Below, one piece after another: positions 1-8,412 of a DNA stretch of 13,366 bases. Made by a program: the position numbers and the translations under genes. The DNA comes from Janthinobacterium lividum (GTDB lineage: Bacteria; Pseudomonadota; Gammaproteobacteria; Steroidobacterales; Steroidobacteraceae). Under the pieces are notes generated by a model that was not told the origin of the DNA, searched no databases, and was given only the letters and a program-made list of their open reading frames with translations. The number at the start of each line of letters is the position of its first letter. The first letter of the stretch is position 1. The stretch is taken from assembly GCA_943327025.2 (NCBI GenBank), contig CALPVO020000027.1:1-13366 (forward strand), in the 5' to 3' direction.

Positions 1-15
1 CGTGGAGCCGCTGCA

Positions 16-609
16 ATGTCGATTCGGGGTGAATACAGGATTGCGGCGCCGCGCGCGGCCGTGTGGGATGCGTTGAACGATACGGCGACGCTGCAGGCCT
101 GCATTCCTGGCTGGGAGTCGATGAACCGGCTGTCCGACAGCGAAATCGAGGCGAAAATTCTGGCGCAGCTCGGGCCCATTCGGTCCACTTTCGCCACCCG
201 CATCTCGCTTTCGGAGATGGATCCGCCGAATGGTTACCGCTTGACCGGTGAAGGCAAGGGGCCGACCGGCTTCGGTAAAGGGTCCGCGCGCGTCGACCTG
301 GTCGAAGATCAGGGTTTCACTGTGCTCACCTACACCGCGGAACTGGGCCTAGGTGGCAAACTGGCACAAGTGGGTTCCCGCTTGGTCGAGGCTGCCTCCC
401 GCCAACTCGCGGACCAGTTTTTCGCTACGCTATCGGCCCGTCTCGAGAGCGCGAACGCTCCCGTGGCTGCAGAAGCGGACGGGGCTGCCGCCGACGGTAC
501 AGCAAGCACTGGCGCATCGGCGGCGACTGGGACAGACTGGGGCTCGCTCAAGTGGGCGCTGGGAGTAGCCGTTGTCCTGACGGTTGTTTACTATCTGTCG
601 CGGCACTAA
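16..609 (+). CDS. coxG: CoxG-type SRPBCC protein, membrane-anchored (CO dehydrogenase subunit G family)
   Basis: The protein has 197 residues. Residues 1-145 form an SRPBCC/CoxG lipid-binding-type domain: it opens with [16 protein letters not shown], has the family ACIPG motif at 28-32, and a GKG-rich strand around 79-90. An Ala/Thr-rich linker (about 146-172) leads to a single hydrophobic segment at about 178-194 that ends in SRH, so it looks like a tail anchor. In aerobic CO oxidisers CoxG is linked to attaching CO dehydrogenase to the inner face of the cytoplasmic membrane, and possibly to moving quinone or electrons. The ATG is preceded by GGAG at 4-7, eight bases upstream. It is followed after 46 bases by coxS, so it belongs to the cox operon. 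The reading frame is open to the left edge, so a longer start cannot be excluded, but the SD and the family N-terminus favour this one. The family call is firm; the exact role is inferred. Confidence 0.88.
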   Translation: MSIRGEYRIAAPRAAVWDALNDTATLQACIPGWESMNRLSDSEIEAKILAQLGPIRSTFATRISLSEMDPPNGYRLTGEGKGPTGFGKGSARVDLVEDQGFTVLTYTAELGLGGKLAQVGSRLVEAASRQLADQFFATLSARLESANAPVAAEADGAAADGTASTGASAATGTDWGSLKWALGVAVVLTVVYYLSRH

Positions 610-655
610 AGCCGCGTCTTTGTCGAACTCTTTCGAATTTATTGGGGGATACGTG

Positions 656-1150
656 ATGTCCGTGTCGGTGGCGCTGGAAGTCAACGGTCGCGCAGTCAGT
701 CTAGAGCTGGACCCGCGTACCCTGCTGGTGGAATTGCTGCGACGTGAACTACGTCTAACCGGCACGCATGTGGGCTGCGATACCAGCCAGTGCGGTGCCT
801 GCGTGGTGCATGTGGATGGTCGCGCGGTGAAAAGCTGCACCATGCTCGCGGTGCAAGCCGCCGGTGCGAAGGTGACCACCATCGAAGGGCTGGCACATGG
901 CGAGCAGCTGCATCCGGTGCAGGCAGCCTTCCGTAATTGCCACGGCTTGCAGTGCGGCTATTGCACTCCCGGCATGATCATGACCACCGTCGACCTGCTG
1001 CGCCGCAACCCCAATCCCACCGAACACGAAATTCGGGAAGGCCTCGAGGGGAATATTTGCCGGTGCACTGGGTACCAGAACATCGTCCGTGCCGTCGCTG
1101 AGGCGGCGGTTGCCCTGCGTGAGGCTCCTGCAGCCTCCGCTTCGGCCTGA
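656..1150 (+). CDS. coxS: CO dehydrogenase-type small subunit, two [2Fe-2S] clusters
   Basis: The protein has 164 residues, the usual size for the iron-sulfur subunit of molybdenum hydroxylases (CoxS/CutS). The N-terminal plant-ferredoxin-like domain carries C41, C46, C49 and C61. The C-terminal helical domain carries C100, C103, C135 and C137 in QCGYC and ICRC contexts, with Q99 next to the cluster that faces the molybdenum cofactor. All eight cluster ligands are present. The subunit passes electrons from the Mo site in CoxL to FAD in CoxM, in the cytoplasm. The chosen ATG has GGGGGA at 644-649; the frame is open further upstream, but that stretch has no family similarity. It sits between coxG and coxM. 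Without CoxL the substrate cannot be fixed, because nicotine, isoquinoline and xanthine-type dehydrogenases have similar subunits; the coxG, coxD and coxE neighbours favour the CO dehydrogenase type. Confidence 0.93.
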   Translation: MSVSVALEVNGRAVSLELDPRTLLVELLRRELRLTGTHVGCDTSQCGACVVHVDGRAVKSCTMLAVQAAGAKVTTIEGLAHGEQLHPVQAAFRNCHGLQCGYCTPGMIMTTVDLLRRNPNPTEHEIREGLEGNICRCTGYQNIVRAVAEAAVALREAPAASASA

Positions 1151-1182
1151 TCCTTACCTGAGCCTTACAGGAGCCAAGCGCC

Positions 1183-1974
1183 ATGTACGCTTTTAACTAT
1201 GTTCGTGCCGGTTCGGTTGCCGAAGCTGTTCAGGCGGTTCCGGGCGGCAATTTCCTTGCTGGCGGCATGACCTTGCTGCCTTCCCTGAAACTGCGGCTCG
1301 CCCGGCCCGACCAGTTGGTCGATCTGGCCGGTATTCCGGGTATCGCTGGCATTGAAGAGGTGGGTGGTCGTCTCGTCATTGGTGCCATGACGCGCCACAT
1401 CGATGTGGCCAGTTCTGCAGTGGTTCGCGCCAAGATTCCGGCGCTCGCCGATTTGGCTGGCGGCATTGGTGACCCGTTGGTGCGCAACCGCGGCACCATC
1501 GGCGGCTCCATCGCCAACAACGATCCGTCCGCCGACTATCCGGCGGCCGTGGTGGGCTTCGATGCCACCATCATCACCGATCGTCGCGAAATTCCCGCCG
1601 CCGCGTTTTTCACTGGCCTGTTCTCGACGGCCTTGCAGCCGGGTGAGCTGGTCCTACGTATCAGCTTTCCCATCGTCCATCGTGCCGCCTACGTGAAGTT
1701 TCCGAGCCCTGCCTCGCGTTACGCCATGGTGGGCGTCATGGTGGTGCAGGCAGGGCGTGATGTCCGCGTCGTGGTCACCGGTGCTGGTCCTTGTGTCTTC
1801 CGCCTGCCGGCTTTCGAGCAGGCGCTAGCCGCCAGTTTCGTACCCGCTGCACTGGAAGGCCTCACGGTGCCCGCCGACGGCTTGAACCAGGACCTGCATG
1901 GAACGGCGGAGTACCGGGCGCATCTGGTGTCCGTCATGGCGGCGCGCGCGGTGGCGCAGGCCCAGGGCCGTTGA
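1183..1974 (+). CDS. coxM: CO dehydrogenase-type FAD-binding medium subunit
   Basis: The protein has 263 residues and matches the FAD-binding PCMH-type medium subunit of molybdenum hydroxylases. The first FAD loop is AGGMTLLPSLKLRLA (26-40). The second runs from TIGGS to DPSADYPAA (105-122) and has the IANNDPSADYP form typical of CoxM. The C-terminal CO_deh_flav_C-type domain covers roughly 165-263. It takes electrons from the CoxS clusters and hands them to the respiratory acceptor. AGGAG at 1169-1173 precedes the ATG by nine bases. The stop overlaps the next start (TGATG at 1972-1976), so coxD is probably translated by coupling. Somewhat shorter than well-studied CoxM proteins (about 285-290 residues) but no core motif is missing. 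Family assignment is firm; CO as substrate is inferred from the neighbours. Confidence 0.92.
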   Translation: MYAFNYVRAGSVAEAVQAVPGGNFLAGGMTLLPSLKLRLARPDQLVDLAGIPGIAGIEEVGGRLVIGAMTRHIDVASSAVVRAKIPALADLAGGIGDPLVRNRGTIGGSIANNDPSADYPAAVVGFDATIITDRREIPAAAFFTGLFSTALQPGELVLRISFPIVHRAAYVKFPSPASRYAMVGVMVVQAGRDVRVVVTGAGPCVFRLPAFEQALAASFVPAALEGLTVPADGLNQDLHGTAEYRAHLVSVMAARAVAQAQGR

Positions 1975-2894
1975 TGTCCACTGCGACTGGCAGTGCCCTG
2001 CCGTCGTCGGTTGATGCCACCCGGGCGCTACTGTCCGGGGAGAACTACCTCGCCGACCGCAGTCTCGCGGTGGTGGTGTTTCTCGCCTTGCGCCTTGGGC
2101 GTCCGCTGTTCCTAGAAGGGGACGCGGGTGTTGGCAAGACCGAGATAGCAAAGGCCTTGGCCGCTGGGTTGGGTCGCAAACTCATCCGTTTGCAGTGCTA
2201 CGAGGGCCTGGATTCCACCGCTGCCGTTTACGAGTGGAACTACCTCCGGCAGGTCATGGAATTGAAGCTGGCGGAGGCAGCTCATTCTGGGGAATCCCGA
2301 GAGCAACTGGCAGCCGAGGTGTTCAGCGAGCGGTTCTTGCTGAAACGCCCGCTGTTGCAGGCCTTGGAGCCGGGGCCCAATGGTCCACCGGTGCTGCTCA
2401 TCGATGAAGTGGACCGCGCTGATGAGCCATTCGAGGCTTACCTCCTCGAGATGCTCGCGGACTTCCAAGTGACGGTGCCGGAACTCGGTACCTTCCGTGC
2501 GGAACAACCGCCCATTGTCTTGCTCACTTCCAACCGCACCCGTGAAGTACACGATGCGTTGAAGCGACGTTGCTTGTACCACTGGCTGGGTTACCCCGAT
2601 GCCGCACGTGAACTGCAGATCTTGCGCTTGCGTGCCCCCGAATCTGGCGAACGTCTGGCGCGGCAGATTGTCGGCTGGGTGCAAGCGCTGCGCCAACTGA
2701 AATTGATGAAGCCGCCCGGCATCGCCGAGAGCATTGAGTGGGCCCGCGCTATCGTGGCTTTGGGTGAGCACGCGCTGACGCGTGAGGTGGCGGACGAAAC
2801 GCTCGGCGTGTTGCTCAAGTATCAGGAAGACTTGGCTTTGGTGCGGGCAGCCCCTCCGCCCATTGAGTCAGTCTCGGGCCCTGCATCCGCGTGA
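1974..2894 (+). CDS. coxD: CoxD-like MoxR-family AAA+ ATPase
   Basis: The protein has 306 residues and is a MoxR-type AAA+ ATPase. Walker A is GDAGVGKTE (49-57), Walker B is VLLIDEVDRAD (140-150), sensor 1 is LLTSN (173-177), and there is an arginine-finger candidate in ALKRRC (R188/R189). In Oligotropha-type systems CoxD is an ATP-driven chaperone needed to assemble the CuSMoO2 active site of CO dehydrogenase, and it pairs with a VWA protein such as the next gene. The ATG at 1974 shares one base with the coxM stop, and the protein starts just before the usual GENYLADRSLAVVVFLAL region. The frame is open upstream to 1791, but that part lies inside coxM and is only shadow. Its stop overlaps the coxE GTG start. 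The MoxR call is firm; the maturation role comes from family knowledge. Confidence 0.9.
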   Translation: MSTATGSALPSSVDATRALLSGENYLADRSLAVVVFLALRLGRPLFLEGDAGVGKTEIAKALAAGLGRKLIRLQCYEGLDSTAAVYEWNYLRQVMELKLAEAAHSGESREQLAAEVFSERFLLKRPLLQALEPGPNGPPVLLIDEVDRADEPFEAYLLEMLADFQVTVPELGTFRAEQPPIVLLTSNRTREVHDALKRRCLYHWLGYPDAARELQILRLRAPESGERLARQIVGWVQALRQLKLMKPPGIAESIEWARAIVALGEHALTREVADETLGVLLKYQEDLALVRAAPPPIESVSGPASA

Positions 2895-4090
2895 TCGACA
2901 CAGCGGAAGGTGACGGCAGGACGTTGCCGTCCGGGTTAGTCACGTTGGTGAAGGGCTTGCGCGCCGGTGGTGTGCGCGTCGGTACTGGCGCCACTTTGCT
3001 GGCCGCTCAAGCCCTCGCCGAACTGGATGTGCGCCGTCGTCGCGATGTGTGGGCCGCTCTCCGTGCTTGCCTCGTGACCGACCCCGCCGACTTCGAACTG
3101 TTCGATTGGCTGTTTCTGGCCTTTTATCCGCACGCCGAAGTGCCAGACCCTGCTAGTGAAAAAGTACTGCCGCGTTCCGGGGAGACGCCGCCGCCGCCCG
3201 CGATGCGCCGCTTGGCCGAGGCCTTGCTCGCCACGGGGCCGGTACCGAGCGTGCAACGGCCGGATCAAACGCTCTTGGAGGCGACTGGCACGGCCTCGGT
3301 GGAGGAACTACTCGCGCGCAAGGATTTCGAGCAGATGGGCGCAGCAGAACTGGCGGCAGCACGCCGGTTGTTAGCCACGCCGTTTCTTCCTGCGGCCACG
3401 CAACTTACCAGGCGTTTCGAGTCTTCCGTCTCGGGCCATCGGCCGGACCGACGCCGCTGGCTCGGGGCGTTGGCAAGGGGACTCGAGGCAAAGGTACCCC
3501 TGCAAGGACGTCAACGCCGCCCTCGGGATTGGGTCTTGCTGGTGGATGTGTCCGGCTCGATGGCGGTCTATGCACGGATGTTTCTGCAATACGCACACCT
3601 GTTATCTCGCCGCGGCTCACGCGTCGAGACGTTCGCCTTTGCGACGCGCTTGACCCGCTTGACGCGTGCCTTGGAGACGCCCGATCCGGACACTGCTTTG
3701 GCCAAGGTGTCCCGCCTCGTGAAGGATTGGGATAGCGGTACGCGCCTCGGTGCAGCCCTGGAGGAGTTCAACGGCGACTGGTCGCGGCGTGTCTTGGGGC
3801 GGGGCGCTTGGGTATTGCTACTGACCGATGGTCTCGAGCGCGAGGGTCCCGCACTTTTGGCTGAGCAATTGCGTCGGCTACGCTTGAACTGTCGCGAACT
3901 GGTTTGGGTGAATCCACTGCTGCGCAGCGCTACTTATCAGCCTTTGGCGGGCGGCGCGGCGGCACTGGAACGGTTCGCCACGCGGCGGTTGTCTGCCCAT
4001 AACGTCGATTCGCTGCTGGAGTTCGGGCGGTTGTTCACGGCCGCTCGCTGGCCCGAGGCTACCCGAACCTTCCCGCGCGTTGTGCGATAA
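2891..4090 (+). CDS. coxE: CoxE-like VWA-domain protein
   Basis: The protein has 399 residues and the VWA_CoxE architecture: an N-terminal helical region (about 10-200, with a [15 protein letters not shown] core) and a C-terminal von Willebrand A domain (about 212-385). The metal-ion-dependent adhesion site is complete: D219-x-S221-x-S223 (DVSGSM), T284 in DSGTRLG and D313 in LLTDGLE. MoxR ATPases and VWA proteins act in pairs as metal-centre or complex assembly chaperones, and CoxE is the partner of CoxD in CO dehydrogenase maturation. Translation starts at a GTG whose last bases form the coxD stop (GTGA, 2891-2894), which indicates coupling. No terminator follows; the stop codon is part of a putative thrS promoter. 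coxF, often found next in such clusters, is absent downstream because thrS begins 37 bases later. Confidence 0.88.
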   Translation: MIDTAEGDGRTLPSGLVTLVKGLRAGGVRVGTGATLLAAQALAELDVRRRRDVWAALRACLVTDPADFELFDWLFLAFYPHAEVPDPASEKVLPRSGETPPPPAMRRLAEALLATGPVPSVQRPDQTLLEATGTASVEELLARKDFEQMGAAELAAARRLLATPFLPAATQLTRRFESSVSGHRPDRRRWLGALARGLEAKVPLQGRQRRPRDWVLLVDVSGSMAVYARMFLQYAHLLSRRGSRVETFAFATRLTRLTRALETPDPDTALAKVSRLVKDWDSGTRLGAALEEFNGDWSRRVLGRGAWVLLLTDGLEREGPALLAEQLRRLRLNCRELVWVNPLLRSATYQPLAGGAAALERFATRRLSAHNVDSLLEFGRLFTAARWPEATRTFPRVVR

Positions 4091-4091
4091 T
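4083..4091 (+). promoter_or_regulatory. Putative extended -10 promoter for the thrS operon
   Basis: TGC followed by GATAAT fits an extended -10 element (TGn-TATAAT, one mismatch). It covers the last codons and the TAA stop of coxE and lies 36 bases before the thrS ATG, giving a predicted leader of about 30 bases. No good -35 box is visible at 16-18 bases spacing, which is tolerated by extended -10 promoters. Seen by eye only; the start of transcription is inferred. Confidence 0.5.
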
Positions 4092-4127
4092 GCGCCGTTG
4101 TATTCGCCTTTCCGCGCAGGACTTGCC

Positions 4128-6053
4128 ATGCCCATCATCACGCTGCCCGACGGCAGCCAGCGCAGCTTCGATCAACCCGTAACGGTCGCTCAGGTGGCCG
4201 CGTCCATTGGCGCGGGCCTGGCGAAGGCGGCGTTGGCCGGCGTGGTTGACGGCAAACTCGTTGATACCAGCCACACTCTTGCAGCAGATGCGCAGTTGGC
4301 GATTGTCACGGACAAGAGCCCGGAAGCTTTGGAAGTCATTCGTCATTCCACGGCGCACTTGCTGGCTCAAGCCGTGCAGGCGCTGTACCCGTCGGCGCAG
4401 GTCACCATCGGTCCCGTAGTCGACGATGGCTTCTACTACGACTTCGCCTTCGAACGCCCGTTCCATCCGGAGGACCTCGAGAAGATCGAGGCCAAGATGA
4501 AGGAATTGGCCAAGGCCGATCTGGAAGTGCAGCGCCGCGTCATTCCCCGCGACGAAGCCATTACCTTGTTTAAAGGCATGGGCGAGCACTACAAAGCGCA
4601 AATCATCGACTCTATTCCGGCCGGCGAAGATGTTTCGCTGTACGGACAGGGCACGTGGTTCGACTTGTGTCGTGGTCCGCACGTGCCGCGCACCTCGAAG
4701 CTCAAGGCCTTCAAGCTCATGAAGGTGGCCGGTGCCTACTGGCGCGGCGATGCCAAGAACGAAATGCTGCAGCGTATTTACGGCACGGCTTGGCGCACGG
4801 ACGAAGAACTGAAGGCCTACCTCACACGTCTCGAAGAGGCGGAAAAGCGCGACCATCGTCGCCTCGGCCGCGAATTGGGGCTGTTCCACCAGCAAGAAGA
4901 GGCGGTGGGCAGCGTGTTCTGGCACCCGAAGGGCTGGCACCTGTGGCGTTCCATTGAACGTTACATGCGCGACAAACTCGAGCATGCCGGTTACCAGGAG
5001 GTGAAGACGCCGCAACTGGTGGACCGTGTGTTGTGGGAAAAGACCGGCCACTGGGATAACTACCGCGAGCACATGTTCATCGCCGAAAGCGAAGAGCGCA
5101 TGTTGGCGGTGAAGCCCATGAACTGCCCGGGCCACGTGCTCATCTACAAGCAGGGCTTGAAGAGCTATCGCGACCTGCCGTTGCGCGTTGCGGAGTTTGG
5201 TTCCTGTCACCGGAACGAGCCCAGTGGCGCGTTGCATGGGCTCATGCGCGTGCGCGCGTTCACGCAGGACGATGCGCACATCTTTTGTACGCCGGACCAG
5301 ATCAACAGCGAGACGGTGGCGTTCTGCAACCTGCTCCGCGAAATCTACGCGGACTTCGGGTTCAAGGGCGTTCACGTGAAGTTCTCGGACCGTCCCGCCA
5401 AGCGCGCCGGTTCGGATGACACCTGGGACCGCGCCGAGGCGGCCCTGAAGACCGCCGTGGAGGCCGCGGGCCTCGAGTACACCCTGAACCCGGGGGAGGG
5501 TGCGTTCTACGGCCCTAAGCTCGAGTTTGTCCTGCGCGACGCCATCGGGCGCGACTGGCAGTGCGGCACCTTGCAGGTCGACTTCGTCCTGCCAGAGCGC
5601 CTTGGGGCAGAGTACGTGGCCGAGGACGGCGCCAAGCACCGGCCGGTCATGCTGCACCGCGCCATCCTTGGCTCTTTCGAGCGTTTCATCGGCATTCTCA
5701 TCGAAAACTACGCCGGCAAGCTGCCTACCTGGCTCGCGCCGGTGCAGGCGGCGGTCCTGAATATCACCGATCGGCAGGCGCCATTTGTGACCGAAGTGAC
5801 CGAATTCCTGAAAAATCAGGGGGTTCGGGCCGAGCCTGACTTGCGAAATGAGAAGATCGGCTTTAAGATTCGCGAACACACGCTCCAACGGGTTCCGTTC
5901 CTGTTGGTAGCGGGGGACCGCGAAAGCGAGTCCCGCTCGGTGGCCGTGCGCACGCGGGCCGGCAAGGATCTTGGTGTCATGTCGCTGGAAGCGGCTGCAC
6001 AGTTCATCCTTGCCGACGCCGCTGCCCGCGGCCACGCTGTTTTGGAGGAATGA
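4128..6053 (+). CDS. thrS: Threonyl-tRNA synthetase
   Basis: The protein has 641 residues, nearly the same as the 642 of the E. coli enzyme, and charges tRNA-Thr in the cytoplasm. An N-terminal TGS domain (1-62) is followed by the editing domain with H73, H77, C181 and H185 (HSTAH and CRGPH). The class II catalytic core carries the zinc ligands C333 (NCPGH), H384 (DDAHIF) and H510 (MLHRA), motif 2 R362 in CHRNEPSG, motif 3 R519 in GSFERF, and a C-terminal anticodon-binding domain from about 537. All key residues sit one position before those of E. coli. The ATG has AGGA at 4118-4121. The open frame reaches a GTG at 4080, but that extension lies over the promoter and coxE. The stop is three bases before the AUC start of infC and contains the infC ribosome site just upstream of it. 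Confidence 0.97.
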   Translation: MPIITLPDGSQRSFDQPVTVAQVAASIGAGLAKAALAGVVDGKLVDTSHTLAADAQLAIVTDKSPEALEVIRHSTAHLLAQAVQALYPSAQVTIGPVVDDGFYYDFAFERPFHPEDLEKIEAKMKELAKADLEVQRRVIPRDEAITLFKGMGEHYKAQIIDSIPAGEDVSLYGQGTWFDLCRGPHVPRTSKLKAFKLMKVAGAYWRGDAKNEMLQRIYGTAWRTDEELKAYLTRLEEAEKRDHRRLGRELGLFHQQEEAVGSVFWHPKGWHLWRSIERYMRDKLEHAGYQEVKTPQLVDRVLWEKTGHWDNYREHMFIAESEERMLAVKPMNCPGHVLIYKQGLKSYRDLPLRVAEFGSCHRNEPSGALHGLMRVRAFTQDDAHIFCTPDQINSETVAFCNLLREIYADFGFKGVHVKFSDRPAKRAGSDDTWDRAEAALKTAVEAAGLEYTLNPGEGAFYGPKLEFVLRDAIGRDWQCGTLQVDFVLPERLGAEYVAEDGAKHRPVMLHRAILGSFERFIGILIENYAGKLPTWLAPVQAAVLNITDRQAPFVTEVTEFLKNQGVRAEPDLRNEKIGFKIREHTLQRVPFLLVAGDRESESRSVAVRTRAGKDLGVMSLEAAAQFILADAAARGHAVLEE

Positions 6054-6059
6054 TTTATC
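6044..6059 (+). promoter_or_regulatory. Ribosome binding site and AUC start of infC
   Basis: GGAGGA at 6044-6049, inside the end of thrS, is followed seven bases later by ATC at 6057-6059. No ATG, GTG or TTG lies in the infC frame between the thrS stop (6051-6053, same frame) and position 6108. This site decides the infC start. Confidence 0.75.
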
Positions 6060-6575
6060 GCTACCACGAAGCGCGTCCGGCGCAATGAAGAGATCCTGTC
6101 GCCCACGTTGCGCGTAATCGCAGCAGACGGTAGTCAGGCCGGTGTGATGACCCGCAGCGATGCCCTGTTCATGGCAACGTCGCAGGAGTTGGACCTCGTA
6201 GAGGTCTCGCCGATGGCGGAACCGCCTGTCGTGCGCATCATGGACTTCGGCAAGTTCCTGTTCGAACAGAACAAGAAGGCCAACGCCGCGAAGCGCAAGA
6301 CGAAGCAGATCCAAATCAAGGAAGTGAAGTTCCGCCCGGGTACGGACGAGAACGACTACCAAGTGAAGCTCCGGGCTCTCATGCGGTTCCTTGAGGAAGG
6401 CGACAAGGCGAAAATCACCTTGCGCTTCCGTGGTCGCGAAATGGCACACCAGGAAGTCGGCCGGCGCATGCTGGACCGTTTGGTGAAGGACCTCGCTGAA
6501 ATCGGTACTGTCGAACAGAACCCGATGATGGAAGGTCGCCAGGTAGTGATGATGTTCGGCCCGAAGAAGCGGTAA
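6057..6575 (+). CDS. infC: Translation initiation factor IF-3 (AUC start)
   Basis: Read from the AUC at 6057, the protein has 172 residues and begins [13 protein letters not shown], the expected short basic N-terminus of IF-3. The N-domain (about 10-80) includes [15 protein letters not shown] (60-74), the family signature region. A Lys-rich linker leads to the C-domain (about 90-172) with [11 protein letters not shown] (121-131) and a basic MFGPKKR end. IF-3 binds the 30S subunit, stops premature 50S joining and rejects poor start codons. That is why infC in E. coli starts with AUU and represses itself; AUC would work by the same logic. The start is set by the GGAGGA at 6044-6049. Starting at the TTG at 6108 would delete part of the conserved N-domain. 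The gene lies three bases after thrS, as in many gammaproteobacteria. Confidence 0.92.
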   Translation: MATTKRVRRNEEILSPTLRVIAADGSQAGVMTRSDALFMATSQELDLVEVSPMAEPPVVRIMDFGKFLFEQNKKANAAKRKTKQIQIKEVKFRPGTDENDYQVKLRALMRFLEEGDKAKITLRFRGREMAHQEVGRRMLDRLVKDLAEIGTVEQNPMMEGRQVVMMFGPKKR

Positions 6576-6677
6576 CGAACGTCAAGTTTTCATCCGGTCG
6601 GGGCACGTGTCCCGGTCGGCCCGCCCCCAGCCCGCCGCAAGGTGGTGTGAAAGGGCAAAGAAGTGGAGAGTAAGTCA
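6576..6677 (+). promoter_or_regulatory. infC-rpmI intergenic leader with hairpin and direct repeat
   Basis: The 102-base gap contains a near-palindrome at 6600-6613 (GGGG-CACGTG-TCCC, one G.U pair as RNA) and two copies of CCGGTCGG at 6594-6601 and 6612-6619, followed by a C-rich tract. There is no U-run, so it is not an intrinsic terminator. L20 is known to repress rpmI-rplT translation through structures in this part of the operon in other bacteria; that this leader does so is inference. GGAG at 6665-6668 is the rpmI ribosome site. Confidence 0.35.
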
Positions 6678-6872
6678 ATGCCTAAGCTGAAGACGAACCG
6701 TGCGGCAGCCAAGCGCTTCCGCAAGACGGCCAATGGATTCAAGCGCGGTCAGTCGCACCGCCGTCACATCCTCACGAAGAAGCCCAGCAAGCGTAAGCGC
6801 CAGCTGCGTACCGGCATGATGGTCAGCGAAAGCGATCTCGGCCGTTTGACGCAACTGCTGCCCCACGCCTGA
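6678..6872 (+). CDS. rpmI: 50S ribosomal protein L35
   Basis: The protein has 64 residues, beginning [17 protein letters not shown] and containing HRRHILTKK and KRKRQLR, a textbook bL35 sequence, strongly basic throughout. It is a component of the large ribosomal subunit. The ATG at 6678 follows GGAG at 6665-6668 with nine bases between. A GTG 15 bases upstream is in frame but lies inside the ribosome site, so it is not used. Between infC and rplT as usual; L35 and L20 are normally made from one transcript and are repressed together by L20. Confidence 0.97.
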   Translation: MPKLKTNRAAAKRFRKTANGFKRGQSHRRHILTKKPSKRKRQLRTGMMVSESDLGRLTQLLPHA

Positions 6873-6911
6873 TTCGGCGCTTTCCCTAAAAATTCGTTGA
6901 GGTATTAAGAC

Positions 6912-7271
6912 ATGGCACGAGTCAAACGTGGCGTAATCGCCCACCGTCGTCACAAGAAGATCCTGAAGAAGGCCAAGGGCTACTACAACGCGCGCCGCAA
7001 GGTTTTCCGCGTTGCCAAGCAGGCCGTCATCAAGGCCGGCCAGTACGCGTACATCGGGCGCCGCCTGAAGAAGCGCCAGTACCGCGCCCTCTGGATCCAG
7101 CGTCTGAACGCTGCCGCGCGCGAGCACGGCCTGTCGTACAGCCGTCTCATCAACGGCCTGAACAAGGCTGGCGTTACCATCGACCGCAAGGCGCTGGCGG
7201 ACCTCGCGGTGCACGAGCCCGCGGCGTTTGCAGCCGTCGTCGCTCAGGCGAAGGCGGCGCTGGCGGCCTGA
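6912..7271 (+). CDS. rplT: 50S ribosomal protein L20
   Basis: The protein has 119 residues (E. coli 118) and matches bL20 along its full length: [19 protein letters not shown] at the start, [36 protein letters not shown], and the [11 protein letters not shown] region near the C-terminal domain. It is needed for early assembly of the 50S subunit and is the autogenous repressor of its own operon in species studied. GAGG at 6899-6902 precedes the ATG by nine bases. The stop overlaps an ATG (TGATG) that opens a five-codon frame in the pheST leader. Confidence 0.97.
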   Translation: MARVKRGVIAHRRHKKILKKAKGYYNARRKVFRVAKQAVIKAGQYAYIGRRLKKRQYRALWIQRLNAAAREHGLSYSRLINGLNKAGVTIDRKALADLAVHEPAAFAAVVAQAKAALAA

Positions 7272-7290
7272 TGTCGTGGCGCCCGTAGGT

Positions 7291-7309
7291 CGCCCGGCTT
7301 TGCTGGGCG
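7291..7309 (+). other. Stem-loop upstream of the pheS terminator
   Basis: CGCCCGGC and GCTGGGCG flank a TTT loop and pair over eight positions with one G.U pair. It precedes the intrinsic terminator by 22 bases and has no U-run, so it may be a pause or alternative structure in the leader. Its function is inferred. Confidence 0.4.
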
Positions 7310-7317
7310 GCTGTTAA

Positions 7318-8409
<1,092 letters not shown>

Positions 8410-8412
8410 CCC

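Noticed and set aside
584..655. Longer N-terminus for coxS
   Set aside because: The extra 24 residues have no family match and overlap coxG; the ATG at 656 has a good ribosome site.
1791..1973. Longer N-terminus for coxD
   Set aside because: Lies fully inside coxM and does not resemble MoxR proteins.
2112..2771. A 219-codon antisense frame over coxD
   Set aside because: Same cause: codon-aligned shadow of a GC-rich gene.
6108..6110. TTG start for infC
   Set aside because: It would cut off the conserved basic N-terminus, and no ribosome site precedes it.
4059..6449. A 796-codon open frame on the minus strand across thrS and infC
   Set aside because: It is in exact codon register with thrS and infC; it stays open because those genes lack the codons TTA, CTA and TCA. 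The product has no family features.
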